Positions 34,376-42,932 of a stretch of DNA of 64,000 bases are shown piece after piece. Position 1 is the first letter of the stretch; each line of letters begins with the position of its first letter. The notes beneath the pieces were generated by a model, which was not told where the DNA came from, did no database searches, and saw only the letters and a program-made list of their open reading frames with translations. The stretch covers positions 1 through 64,000 of the forward strand of contig DAIMGJ010000009.1 in the NCBI GenBank assembly GCA_036723975.1. The letters run 5' to 3'. A program made the translations under genes and the position numbers. Source of the DNA: JAILEN01 sp036723975. Lineage in GTDB: Bacteria > Bacillota > Clostridia > Lachnospirales > Lachnospiraceae.

Positions 34376-34897
34376 ATGGCAAATTTACCAATTGTAACCA
34401 TTGAAATGGAAAACGGTGATGTGATGAAGGCAGAGCTTTATCCTGAAATCGCTCCGAATACCGTAAATAATTTTATCAGCTTAATCAACAAGGGCTATTA
34501 CGATGGCGTGATTTTCCATCGCGTGATTCGCGGATTTATGCTTCAGGGTGGAGATCCGGAGGGCACAGGTATGGGTGGCCCGGGATACTCTATCAAGGGT
34601 GAATTTACGCACAACGGATTTAAGAACGACTTAAAGCATGAGCCGGGGGTGCTTTCCATGGCACGTACCATGTTCCCGGATTCTGCGGGAAGCCAGTTCT
34701 TTATTATGCATCAAACTTCTCCGCATTTGGATGGAGACTATGCGGCTTTCGGTAAAGTCATCGAAGGAATGGACGTGGTTAATAAAATTGCAGAAGTGGA
34801 TACAGACTTTTCCGATCGTCCGTTACAGGTTCAAAGAATGAAGAAAGTAACGGTGGATACGTTCGGTGTGGAATATCCGGAACCGGAGAAGTGCTAG
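34376..34897 (+). CDS. Cyclophilin-type peptidyl-prolyl cis-trans isomerase
   Basis: 173 aa, single cyclophilin domain without a signal peptide, so cytosolic. Active-site motifs are FHRVIRGFMLQGGDPEGTG, SMARTMFPDSAGSQFFIM and AAFGKVIEGMDVV. It catalyses proline isomerisation during protein folding. It is last in the mtnA-mrp operon and is followed by a terminator at 34978. Confidence 0.95.
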   Translation: MANLPIVTIEMENGDVMKAELYPEIAPNTVNNFISLINKGYYDGVIFHRVIRGFMLQGGDPEGTGMGGPGYSIKGEFTHNGFKNDLKHEPGVLSMARTMFPDSAGSQFFIMHQTSPHLDGDYAAFGKVIEGMDVVNKIAEVDTDFSDRPLQVQRMKKVTVDTFGVEYPEPEKC

Positions 34898-34977
34898 ATT
34901 TGACGACTCGTGGAAATTATAAAGAAATTATAAATTTTTTATAAACAAAATATAAACTAAAAATAAATAAAAGATAA

Positions 34978-35024
34978 AAATCCGATTAAAATTTTTTAGA
35001 AAGTTTTAATTGGATTTTTTTTAC
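34978..35024 (+). terminator. Intrinsic terminator
   Basis: AATCC-G-ATTAAAA pairs with TTTTAAT-T-GGATT, followed by eight T. It ends the cyclophilin operon. Bases 34898-34977 are AT-rich with nothing else seen; 35025-35110 holds no clear promoter. Confidence 0.85.
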
Positions 35025-35126
35025 TTTGGGGCTTATGATGAAATCACTTTCAAATAGATCAAATCAAATGGCAGCTCGCCAATGGAATTCCATTTTTTTT
35101 AAAGAAAAGGAAAAGGAGGTAGCTAT

Positions 35127-35666
35127 GTGGAAAATCAGTATTGTGGGGTTGAGGTGTTAAACCTTTTAAAGAATTGTGTGAAATCCGGAATCAATCTGGT
35201 GTTTTACGGAGAGACAGCTTCTTTAAAAGAAGAATGCTGTGATTTTTTTACGGCATTTGTTCCGGAGGACGAGAAGGTAATCTGGATTAAGGATACCCAG
35301 GAATGGCATTTGAATCCGAAGTGGATTATGCTTACGGGAACTAGGTTTAAAGAGGCTGTTTATGTGACGAATTGCTTTAATCATACCAATGAATCCGAAA
35401 TCTATAATTTCGTGGATGCGGAAGTACTTCTCGGAAGCGTATCGGTAAATGTCGGTAACAAAGAAAAGAGGGTGCGCTATATCGAACGGATTTGTTTCTT
35501 TGATCGAAGGGATACCAAATTGCATCCGTTGGTGATTGTGGAAGACGGTAAGTTTATAAACAGAATTTTGCCGGATTATATTCTGGATAAGATGGCACAA
35601 AACCAAATTATCGATGCCTTTTCTTTCGGAGGAAGGATTCATGGAAGAAAACTGGCTATCGGATGA
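35127..35666 (+). CDS. CpaF/TadA-like secretion ATPase fragment lacking Walker A
   Basis: 179 aa. The start is GTG at 35127 (AAGGAGG, 7-nt spacing). It overlaps an out-of-frame ATG at 35125 (ATGTG). The stretch SGINLVFYGETASLKEECCDFF lines up with the P-loop of CpaF/TadA pilus ATPases (NI.I.G.TGSGKTT), but the GKT residues are replaced, so ATP binding by Walker A is improbable. Later FKEAVY...ESEIYNFVDAEVLLGSV and RYIERICFF follow the CpaF order. It is half the usual length. The weak similarity makes this a tentative call. Its overlap with the TadB/C-like gene strongly suggests a degenerate Tad apparatus component. Confidence 0.5.
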   Translation: MENQYCGVEVLNLLKNCVKSGINLVFYGETASLKEECCDFFTAFVPEDEKVIWIKDTQEWHLNPKWIMLTGTRFKEAVYVTNCFNHTNESEIYNFVDAEVLLGSVSVNVGNKEKRVRYIERICFFDRRDTKLHPLVIVEDGKFINRILPDYILDKMAQNQIIDAFSFGGRIHGRKLAIG

Positions 35667-36642
35667 GTATATAAAAAACGGATATGTATTTTCTCTTCGA
35701 AAAACCATTCTGTATTACATGCTGGTCTATAGCGGTCTTTTGTTTTTGGGGCGTCTTTTCTTACTGCATTTCTATGAACAACTGTGTTTGTGCGTGGTGG
35801 GTCTTTCTTTTTTACCTTTCTATATCAGAAATTCCGACAAAAACCAATATGATCAAAAACAATTCTCGGATTTAAATAAATATATGGAGCAGTTTCTATA
35901 CTCCTTTATGAAAACAGGAAAGATACTGGCTACGTTGGAAGATTTGTCTTATGTGTTTGAAAAGGATGAATTGGGAGCAATTATTGCTGAGGCAAGAGAA
36001 TACATCCTAAAGACGGAAGAAGAAACCGCGGAGAAAAATGCATTGCTTTTGATAGAAAACGAGTACGGAAATCTTTTGCTTTCTCTTATTCATAAGTTTT
36101 GTCTTCGAGCAGAGGTGTTGGAAGGAAACTACAGACCTTCGCTTATAGTTCTTTTGGAATATCGAAAAGACTGGGCGGAGGAAGTATTTTGCCGTCAGTG
36201 GAAAAGAAGAAGAAAGCGTATGTATACGGGAATTGCTGCGATAGCGCTGATTGTTTTGATGTATCGGAATCCATTATCGGAGATAAGAATTGTCGGCGTA
36301 CTTTTGCTTTGCTTTTTTGCAATGTATCTGGGAGATTTGCAGCTTGGCATGGAATACGCATATAGAGAAAAGGAATTTTTCAAAGAAAAAGAAACAGAAA
36401 CGGAGAGAATGTTTTTTGAATGGGCCATGATGCTTGTTTTGTATTTGCAAAGGGATTCGGTACAGGTGGCGATTCACAGATCTTATGATGATGCGCCGGA
36501 GGATTTAAAACCCCGGTTAAAACAGTTGATAAATAAACTGAGGGAGAATCCGGATGGATTGGAACCGTATCTTGCGTTTTTGAATGAATACTCGCTGCCG
36601 GAGGTCCATGCATTTATGAGAATGTTGTATGCGATTTCTTAA
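35641..36642 (+). CDS. TadB/TadC-like (GspF-type) membrane protein
   Basis: 333 aa. The start at 35641 follows GGAGGAAGG and lies inside the upstream gene (26-nt overlap). Two hydrophobic segments flank residues about 30-70, two more are near 185-235, and a C-terminal cytosolic helix bundle follows (about 250-333), giving the GspF/TadB outline. In Tad systems TadB and TadC form the inner-membrane platform for Flp pilus assembly. Only one platform gene is present here. Sequence signatures of GspF are weak, so the call leans on topology and context. Confidence 0.55.
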   Translation: MEENWLSDEYIKNGYVFSLRKTILYYMLVYSGLLFLGRLFLLHFYEQLCLCVVGLSFLPFYIRNSDKNQYDQKQFSDLNKYMEQFLYSFMKTGKILATLEDLSYVFEKDELGAIIAEAREYILKTEEETAEKNALLLIENEYGNLLLSLIHKFCLRAEVLEGNYRPSLIVLLEYRKDWAEEVFCRQWKRRRKRMYTGIAAIALIVLMYRNPLSEIRIVGVLLLCFFAMYLGDLQLGMEYAYREKEFFKEKETETERMFFEWAMMLVLYLQRDSVQVAIHRSYDDAPEDLKPRLKQLINKLRENPDGLEPYLAFLNEYSLPEVHAFMRMLYAIS

Positions 36643-36659
36643 AACAAAGGAGGATGTTT

Positions 36660-36791
36660 ATGAGAAAGTTGATTTTTAAAATGATACTTGCGCCGGCACT
36701 TTTGATTGTGGGGATTTCCTTTCATCCCGCTTTGCCGGTGTATGCTTATGATGCTTTTGGAGTATCGAATAGGTTTGTGGTGGTTTTGTAA
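36660..36791 (+). CDS. 43-residue secreted or membrane peptide
   Basis: ATG at 36660 behind AAAGGAGG. It encodes a signal-peptide-like start, MRKLIFKMILAPALLIVGI, then an apparent cleavage region (LPVYAYDA) and only about 13 further residues. It could be a minimal pilin-like or signal peptide, or a truncated gene whose 3' part was lost. The next gene starts 21 nt after its stop, also with GGAGG, so it is in the same operon. Not recognised as any family. Confidence 0.5.
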   Translation: MRKLIFKMILAPALLIVGISFHPALPVYAYDAFGVSNRFVVVL

Positions 36792-36812
36792 TGGATAAGA
36801 GTAGGAGGAACT

Positions 36813-38198
36813 ATGGATAAATGGAAGAAAAAGATGCAGAGAAATAAGAATTTTATCGGAAGCGTTGCATTTTTCATGGCGCTTTTGGCACTTTTCATCG
36901 GTGTGGTTTATGGGGTAGGAAAGAAAACCGACGTATATGCCAAGGAATCCAAAGATGATTATTCAACCATGCTGGAGAACTTGAACGAAATGGAGCGAAT
37001 GATTGAAGAAAGCAAAGAACTATTGATTTCTTCTATCGAGCTAAGTGAGGAATCTGTAACTATGGATGAGACTCTGGTAGATAACACAAGTGTTGTTACC
37101 GATACGTTGATTCAGGTTCAGATGGATATTGAGGAAAACAAAACGGATATCCTAAATGCAATCGAAGCGTTAAATGAGGATAATGCAAATCAATTATGGG
37201 AAACCTATGTGAGAATCTCCCGGGATTATCAAAAGATATCCGAGGAGTTTGATGCATCAATGAATTCGGTTAAGAGCGCAATCGAGAGTTTGTCGAAACA
37301 ATCAAACACGGAGTACGAGGATCTTGTGGATCGGATAGGAACATTGCAAGATCATTTACTTAAGGGAAATAAGAGCCTTCAGGACAGTATTGATAAAAGT
37401 ACAGAGCAAAACAAGGTCTCGCTTAATGAAGCGCAGAATACGGTTTCAGGATGGCTTTCAAAGCTGAAGGGGGAAGTAAACGATAGGTTTTCTTTCCTTT
37501 CTGCCGATATCCAAGACAAATATGAGACGCTTTTATCGGAATTAAATACCAAATATGAGGTGCTGACTTCTGATATGGTGTCTTTGAAAAATGATATTTT
37601 AAAGAAAATGGAGTCGGAACATAAGGAATTAGAGGAAAAAATAGCACAGCTTAACAACAGTTTAAATTCGACGAATGCAAAATATGTAACCCTGGAGGCA
37701 GATATTACCGAATTAAAAAAGACAATAAATACGGTATCTACACAGGTAAACAATATAGATAGGTATTATCCCGTGGGAAGTTTATATTTAAGCCTATCCG
37801 ACACCAATCCTGCCAGCTTATTCGGTGGAACTTGGCAAAAAGTGGCAGCAGGACAAAACTTAATGGGAGCGGGGAACTCATCGTACCCCTTGGGTTCTAT
37901 GGGAGGAAGTTATACCAATACATTATCGGTTGCCAATCTGCCGAATTACGACCTAATTGTAAACGATCCCGGACATGCGCATTCCTTTAGTATCAGTGGT
38001 GTAGCGGGTGGATCACAAAATGATAATATAGCCCAAGTAGGGGCAATGGACATTACGGTTCCTTACGCTGAGCAAACTGTAAATGGAGTATCTTCTGTAA
38101 ATGGTACCGGCATACAGATAAATTCCGGAGGAGGCAATCAGGCGTTTTCTATTGTATCCCCTTATTTGGTTGTAAATGTTTGGAAACGAATCGCGTAA
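36813..38198 (+). CDS. Membrane-anchored coiled-coil protein with phage tail-collar-like tip
   Basis: 461 aa. An N-terminal membrane anchor (about 14-34) is followed by about 280 residues of heptad-rich coiled coil. A C-terminal domain then begins DRYYPVGSLYLSLSDTNPAS and contains LFGGTWQKVAAGQ, which matches the start of phage baseplate/tail-collar receptor-binding domains. A His/Gly-rich region (NDPGHAHSFSI) follows, as in short tail fibres. This is the shape of a trimeric surface fibre with a receptor-binding head. It is the last gene of the Tad-like locus and may be its surface adhesin. Confidence 0.75.
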   Translation: MDKWKKKMQRNKNFIGSVAFFMALLALFIGVVYGVGKKTDVYAKESKDDYSTMLENLNEMERMIEESKELLISSIELSEESVTMDETLVDNTSVVTDTLIQVQMDIEENKTDILNAIEALNEDNANQLWETYVRISRDYQKISEEFDASMNSVKSAIESLSKQSNTEYEDLVDRIGTLQDHLLKGNKSLQDSIDKSTEQNKVSLNEAQNTVSGWLSKLKGEVNDRFSFLSADIQDKYETLLSELNTKYEVLTSDMVSLKNDILKKMESEHKELEEKIAQLNNSLNSTNAKYVTLEADITELKKTINTVSTQVNNIDRYYPVGSLYLSLSDTNPASLFGGTWQKVAAGQNLMGAGNSSYPLGSMGGSYTNTLSVANLPNYDLIVNDPGHAHSFSISGVAGGSQNDNIAQVGAMDITVPYAEQTVNGVSSVNGTGIQINSGGGNQAFSIVSPYLVVNVWKRIA

Positions 38199-38201
38199 AT
38201 G

Positions 38202-38230
38202 TTGCATAAAGCCTGAAACTATGGTATTCT
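38202..38230 (+). promoter_or_regulatory. Promoter of the aldolase gene
   Basis: TTGCAT (38202-38207), 17-bp spacer, TATTCT (38225-38230). TCGCTTTA/TAAAGCGA forms a hairpin at about 38239-38260 in the leader, without a T run. Confidence 0.6.
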
Positions 38231-38297
38231 AACCTCAGTCGCTTTATCGCTTTAAAGCGAGAAAAAGTGTAGCAAAAAAGATTACGAGGTAGATGAC

Positions 38298-39275
38298 ATG
38301 AAGGAAGTATCAAAGCTTTTAGGATTCCGAGAGAGCATCAAGGTAGTGGATGCCACATTAAGAGACGGAGGCTTGGTCAACGATTTTTATTTTACGGACG
38401 TGTTTGTAAAGAAATTATATGAGACCAATATCAAAGCCGGAGTCGATTATATGGAACTTGGCTATAAGGCTTCAAAGGAATTGTTTGATACAAATAAATT
38501 TGGCAAGTGGAAGTTCTGCGATGACGAGGATATCTTATCCGTGATCGGAGACAATGCAGAGAAAAAGATAAAACTGGCGGTTATGGCGGATGTAGGACGT
38601 TGCGATTATAAAAACGATATTCGTGAGAAAAAGAACAGTCCCATTGATTTGATTCGTGTGGCCTGTTATGTGCATCAGATTCCGGCAGCAGTTGCTATGG
38701 TTGAGGATGCAAAAGAAAAGGGGTATGAAGTCAGCTGCAATATTATGGCCATTTCTTCCGCACAGGATGCGGACGTTAGAGCTGCGCTTGATATGATTGG
38801 TCAGTCCTCCGCGGACTGCATATATATTGTGGATAGTTTTGGTTCCCTTTATCCGGAGCAGATTGCCAGAATCGTGGATACTTATATGGAAACAGCCCAG
38901 AAGTACAACAAGATTTTGGGAATGCATGCCCATGATAATCAGAAGCTTGCTTTTGCCAATACCATTGAAGCCGTGGGTGACGGTGTGGATTGGCTGGATG
39001 CCACCTATGCGGGTATGGGCCGAGGTGCAGGAAACTGTTCGATGGAAAACCTCTTGGGATTCCTTCGTAATCCGAAGTACAATCTCTATCCGGTAATTAA
39101 GTTTATTCAGGACGAGATGATGCCCCTTCGCGAGTCGGGATTACAGTGGGGTTATGACTTGCAGTATTTGATGACGGGAATCTTTAACCAGCATCCCCGT
39201 ACAGCAATTGATTTTACCAAGGAACACAGAAAAGATTATACAGAGTATTACAAAGAGTTGACAGCTCAAGAATAA
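38298..39275 (+). CDS. DRE-TIM metallolyase (HMGL-like aldolase)
   Basis: 325 aa. The N-terminal VVDATLRDGG is the DRE-TIM signature with the metal-binding Asp, and MHAHDNQKLA near 210 supplies the His pair. The C-terminus YAGMGRGAGNCSMENLL is family-typical. It resembles 4-hydroxy-2-oxovalerate aldolase-like domains, but no partner acylating dehydrogenase is nearby, so the substrate is unknown. Single gene with its own promoter and terminator. Confidence 0.83.
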   Translation: MKEVSKLLGFRESIKVVDATLRDGGLVNDFYFTDVFVKKLYETNIKAGVDYMELGYKASKELFDTNKFGKWKFCDDEDILSVIGDNAEKKIKLAVMADVGRCDYKNDIREKKNSPIDLIRVACYVHQIPAAVAMVEDAKEKGYEVSCNIMAISSAQDADVRAALDMIGQSSADCIYIVDSFGSLYPEQIARIVDTYMETAQKYNKILGMHAHDNQKLAFANTIEAVGDGVDWLDATYAGMGRGAGNCSMENLLGFLRNPKYNLYPVIKFIQDEMMPLRESGLQWGYDLQYLMTGIFNQHPRTAIDFTKEHRKDYTEYYKELTAQE

Positions 39276-39302
39276 AGACAAAATCTTTATAAGATATAAA
39301 AA

Positions 39303-39338
39303 AAGAAGGTATCTGATTATTCGTCAGATACCTTCCCT
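39303..39338. terminator. Bidirectional terminator
   Basis: GAAGGTATCTGA/TCAGATACCTTC with a 7-nt loop. AAAAAAAGAAGG on the left gives a T run on the minus strand, so it mainly serves the minus-strand microprotein and also follows the aldolase gene. Confidence 0.85.
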
Positions 39339-39385
39339 TATGTGGGGGAGTAATGTGCAAGATATCCCTTTATAAGGGAGGTATC

Positions 39386-39457
39386 TTACATATAACGTCC
39401 GTACTTTCCTACGATTTTAGCGTATTCCTCGAAAGCTTCTTTGAAAAAATTCTTCAT
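39386..39457 (-). CDS. 23-residue microprotein
   Basis: A minus-strand ORF starting MKNFFKEAFEEY and ending KYGRYM. It is too short for standard gene calling, but it has an AAGGAG ribosome site 9 nt upstream, TATAAT at 39500-39495, a small hairpin (AAGATA...TATCTT) and a strong terminator after the stop. The peptide is amphipathic, rich in Phe/Tyr, Lys and Glu, as expected for a membrane-peripheral or regulatory peptide. The combination of all expression signals in 150 bp makes it likely real. Function unknown. Confidence 0.65.
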   Translation of the reverse strand: MKNFFKEAFEEYAKIVGKYGRYM

Positions 39458-39603
39458 AGTGTTTATCTCCTTTCTTTTCTGTTCTTACAATTGCATTATA
39501 GTTTTCAAATTGTAAAAATGCTCGTCAAAGAAGAGAAAAAAGTAGCCAAATTTTGCAGATGGCTTTGAATGATGAAGTGTGCTAAAATAGAAATATTCTT
39601 ATT

Positions 39604-41919
39604 ATGAAAGGAATACTTAGTAATATGAGAATGGCGTTTGTCATGACTTGCGCGTTTATTATGATTGTTTTGTTTATGTGCGCAAGCGGAGCAAAAAAAA
39701 GCGATAAAGAAATATCATCTATAGTTGAAAAACTTATGCTTATGTCGGCGGGAACCGTATTTACACAGCTTATGATTGTATCGGTTTTAAATCCGATTAT
39801 AGCAAAAGTTTTTTATAATCTTTACTATATTTCCATTGATTTTCTTCTTTATTTTTTATTGCGGTTTTGCTATGAGTATACCCGCCAGAAAATGGATAAA
39901 ACTTGGTGGGACTATTTTTTAAGGGGAGCCATCGTTTTAGACTGCGTGTTGATTATCGGTAATATTTTTGGCGAGTACATGTCCGCGGTTTCCGAAGTAA
40001 TGGTTAACGACGAGTTGTATTATGTGGCTACATTTACCACTCATTATCAGTTCCATCTGTTTTTGTGTTACGTAATGTTTGCAACCGCCATTTTGGCGCT
40101 GTTTCGAAAGATTACAAATTCCGATCCGGTTTATTGGTTAGAGTATATTGTAATAGCAGCTGTGTTGATTGCTATTGTGGCAATTAATCTTGTTTATGTG
40201 ATTCAGGTTTCCGTCATTGATTATTCCATGCTTGGATACATTTGCGGAGGTTTGTTTGTTTATTATTTTTCCATCTATCGAGTCCCGAGACTTTTGGTAT
40301 ATAACATGATTTCCAATATTATTTCGGATGTTCAGGATGGGATTGTTCTTTTTGACGTGGATGGCAATTGTATCTTCGCAAATAATACGGCAAAAGAGTT
40401 GCTGGGAGTTCCCAAAGGCGGCTTCCATACGGTAGAACTGCAGCTTCTTGAGTGGCTGAACGAAGGAAGAGCTTACGTTACTAATGACGATTTCATGAAT
40501 GACACTTACATCCGTATGATGGATGGAGAACGGGTATCGCTTCATATTACATCTCGCGCCATTCGGGGTCGAGATACGGAGATTGGTAATTATTATCGAA
40601 TTACTAATTACACGAACCAGGTGGAACGCCATCAGAGAGAGCGTTATCTTGCGTTCCATGATCCTTTGACCGGAGTGTACAATCAGACCGGCTTGTTTGA
40701 TGTAATCGAAAAGAGATTACGGGATAACCCGGATAAGAGTTATTACCTGTTGGCTATTGATATTCGTGACTTTAAGGGCGTAAATGAAGTCTTGGGAAGA
40801 AAATGCGGAGATGAGCTTTTGATTCGCGTAGCAAAGCAACTGGCAGAGTTTCAGGCCTTTGATGCCATTTACGGAAGACTGACAGGAGATCGCTTTGGTA
40901 TTTTATTGGAGCGAAAGTTTTTCCATGCAGGAAAGATTTCCAAGATGTTGAATGAACTTCAGTTTACCGAGGATGATACTTCTTATACGGTGATACTTCA
41001 TATGGGTGTTTATGAGATTCAGGAAAACGACGAGACACCGATTGACATTATGTTTGACCGTGCGGCATTTGCTATTTCCAAGATTAAATCCAATTTTGAA
41101 GAGCGAATTGCTTTCTATGATGAGGTTGCACGTCGTGACATGATGTGGGAGCAGACCATTTCAAGTGAGTTAAATACAGCCATTGAATTTGGCCAGTTTA
41201 TTCCTTATTTGCAGCCGCAGATCAATTCCGAAGGATACTCCATGGGAGCGGAAGTTTTGATCCGTTGGGCACATCCGACAGAGGGATTGTTGTTGCCGGC
41301 ACGCTTTATTGAAATCTTTGAGAAAAACGGTATGATTTTAAACCTGGACCGTTATGTTTGGGAACGTGCATGTCAGATTCTTCGCGACTGGAAGGACAAG
41401 GGATATGAAGACTATTATTTGTCTGTAAACATTTCCCCGAAGGATATTCATTTGACGGATGTATGTGAGATTCTTACGGGCTTGGTTGAAAAATATGAGA
41501 TATCACCGAAGAACTTAAAACTTGAAATTACCGAGACTATGATTGCGGATACGGAAAGCAGCATTGAATTGGTAAAAAGATTGCAGGCATACGGATTCAT
41601 CATCGAAATGGATGATTTCGGAAGCGGCTATTCTTCTTTAAACACGTTAAAGAATATTCCGGTTAACGTTTTAAAGATGGATCTTGGCTTTTTGCGTGAT
41701 ACTCATGATAAGGAAAAGAGTGAAGAAATCCTTTCCTTTGTTGTGGAATTGTCTAAGCGATTGAATATCGGATCGATTGCGGAAGGAATTGAAACGGAAG
41801 AGCAGTACATGTTCTTAAAAGAGTGCGGTTGCCAGTTCTTTCAGGGATATTTCTTCTCACAGCCGATTCCGATTTATGAGTACGAGAAGGTATATATTCA
41901 GGATCATAAAGGATTTTAA
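39604..41919 (+). CDS. Membrane PAS-GGDEF-EAL c-di-GMP phosphodiesterase
   Basis: 771 aa. A seven-helix-type membrane sensor (about 1-230) is followed by a PAS domain (about 235-345), a degenerate GGDEF domain (LTGDRF at 426-431) and an EAL domain. The EAL residues appear complete: E550 (AEVLIRW), SVNISPKD, LEITE, D670-D671 in MDDFGSGYSS, K in VLKMD, AEGIET and FFQGYFFSQP. It should therefore hydrolyse c-di-GMP, with the GGDEF domain as a regulatory GTP binder. The start is 39604, or 39625 where AAAGGAA is better placed. The WYL regulator follows within 5 nt. Confidence 0.92.
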   Translation: MKGILSNMRMAFVMTCAFIMIVLFMCASGAKKSDKEISSIVEKLMLMSAGTVFTQLMIVSVLNPIIAKVFYNLYYISIDFLLYFLLRFCYEYTRQKMDKTWWDYFLRGAIVLDCVLIIGNIFGEYMSAVSEVMVNDELYYVATFTTHYQFHLFLCYVMFATAILALFRKITNSDPVYWLEYIVIAAVLIAIVAINLVYVIQVSVIDYSMLGYICGGLFVYYFSIYRVPRLLVYNMISNIISDVQDGIVLFDVDGNCIFANNTAKELLGVPKGGFHTVELQLLEWLNEGRAYVTNDDFMNDTYIRMMDGERVSLHITSRAIRGRDTEIGNYYRITNYTNQVERHQRERYLAFHDPLTGVYNQTGLFDVIEKRLRDNPDKSYYLLAIDIRDFKGVNEVLGRKCGDELLIRVAKQLAEFQAFDAIYGRLTGDRFGILLERKFFHAGKISKMLNELQFTEDDTSYTVILHMGVYEIQENDETPIDIMFDRAAFAISKIKSNFEERIAFYDEVARRDMMWEQTISSELNTAIEFGQFIPYLQPQINSEGYSMGAEVLIRWAHPTEGLLLPARFIEIFEKNGMILNLDRYVWERACQILRDWKDKGYEDYYLSVNISPKDIHLTDVCEILTGLVEKYEISPKNLKLEITETMIADTESSIELVKRLQAYGFIIEMDDFGSGYSSLNTLKNIPVNVLKMDLGFLRDTHDKEKSEEILSFVVELSKRLNIGSIAEGIETEEQYMFLKECGCQFFQGYFFSQPIPIYEYEKVYIQDHKGF

Positions 41920-41923
41920 AAGT

Positions 41924-42904
41924 ATGTCCAGATTAGAATATCAAAAATTAAAACTGTATTTCCTCGGGAAAATCCTGATGGAAAACACAGATGAGGCTCA
42001 TGGAATTACCATGAGCCAAATTTTAAGTTTGCTCGAAAAAAATGATATTTCCGCAGATCGTAAAAGTATTTATCGAGACATTGTCGCTCTCGAAGAACTT
42101 GGACTTTATGTAGAAAAGGAAAAAGTTGGGAAAAACTATCTTTATAAAGTGGTGGAAAAGCAGTTTGAAATTGCTGAACTAAAGCTTTTGGTGGATTCTG
42201 TTTCCGCCTCTCGCTTTATTACAGAGAAAAAATCCAGAGAGTTGATTGGAAAGCTGGAAAGCCTCGTATCCAAATATGAGGCAAAAGAGTTGCAACGTTC
42301 CATCGTGGTTGCCGGTCGAAACAAGACGCAGAATGAAAGTATTTATTACAATGTGGATGCAATTCATTTGGCAATGAACGAGAACAGGCAGATTTCCTTT
42401 GAATACTTACAGTGGAACCTAAACAAAGAACTGGTCCCGCGAAAAGAGAAGCCCTATGTGGTTAGCCCGTGGTCACTTTTATGGGACCAGGAAAATTATT
42501 ATCTTCTGGCGTTTGATGAAGAAGAAGGTATTATGAAAAATTACCGTGTGGACAAGATGCGCCGTATTTCGTCTTTGGATGAAAAACGCATAGGCCGGGA
42601 AGAGTTTGAAAAACTGGATATGTCTTCTTATGCGGAAAAAGTTTTTGGTATGTTTTACGGAAGAGAAGAGACTGTAACGATTCTGGCAAAGAATTATTTG
42701 ATTGGTGTTGTGTTAGATCGATTTGGAACGGATATACCGGTGCGAAAAGAGGATGATGAGTGGATTCGCTTCCGCGCAACGGTGGCAATTAGCGGACAGT
42801 TCTTTGGCTGGCTGTTAAGCTTTGGGAAGGATATGAAACTGATTTCTCCGGAGGATGTGGTGACGGAGTATCGCGACTTGTTACAGGATGTATTGGAAGC
42901 ATAA
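41924..42904 (+). CDS. WYL-domain transcriptional regulator
   Basis: 326 aa. The start at 41924 (MSRLEYQKLKLYFLGK) follows AAAGGA and lies 5 nt after the GGDEF-EAL stop; a frame from 41876 would overlap that gene. An N-terminal winged helix-turn-helix (about 5-75, DRKSIYRDIVALEELG) is followed by a WYL ligand-binding domain with SPWSLLWDQENYYLLAF and the WCX-type C-terminus. WYL domains bind nucleic acids or nucleotides. Coupling to a c-di-GMP enzyme suggests linked signalling, but this is inferred. Confidence 0.88.
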   Translation: MSRLEYQKLKLYFLGKILMENTDEAHGITMSQILSLLEKNDISADRKSIYRDIVALEELGLYVEKEKVGKNYLYKVVEKQFEIAELKLLVDSVSASRFITEKKSRELIGKLESLVSKYEAKELQRSIVVAGRNKTQNESIYYNVDAIHLAMNENRQISFEYLQWNLNKELVPRKEKPYVVSPWSLLWDQENYYLLAFDEEEGIMKNYRVDKMRRISSLDEKRIGREEFEKLDMSSYAEKVFGMFYGREETVTILAKNYLIGVVLDRFGTDIPVRKEDDEWIRFRATVAISGQFFGWLLSFGKDMKLISPEDVVTEYRDLLQDVLEA

Positions 42905-42932
42905 ATGAGAGGAATATATAGGAACTGTTGCT

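Noticed and set aside
35035..35160. 41-codon ORF before the CpaF-like gene
   Set aside because: Only a poor ribosome site, no signal or domain, and its 3' part is read in another frame by the real gene.
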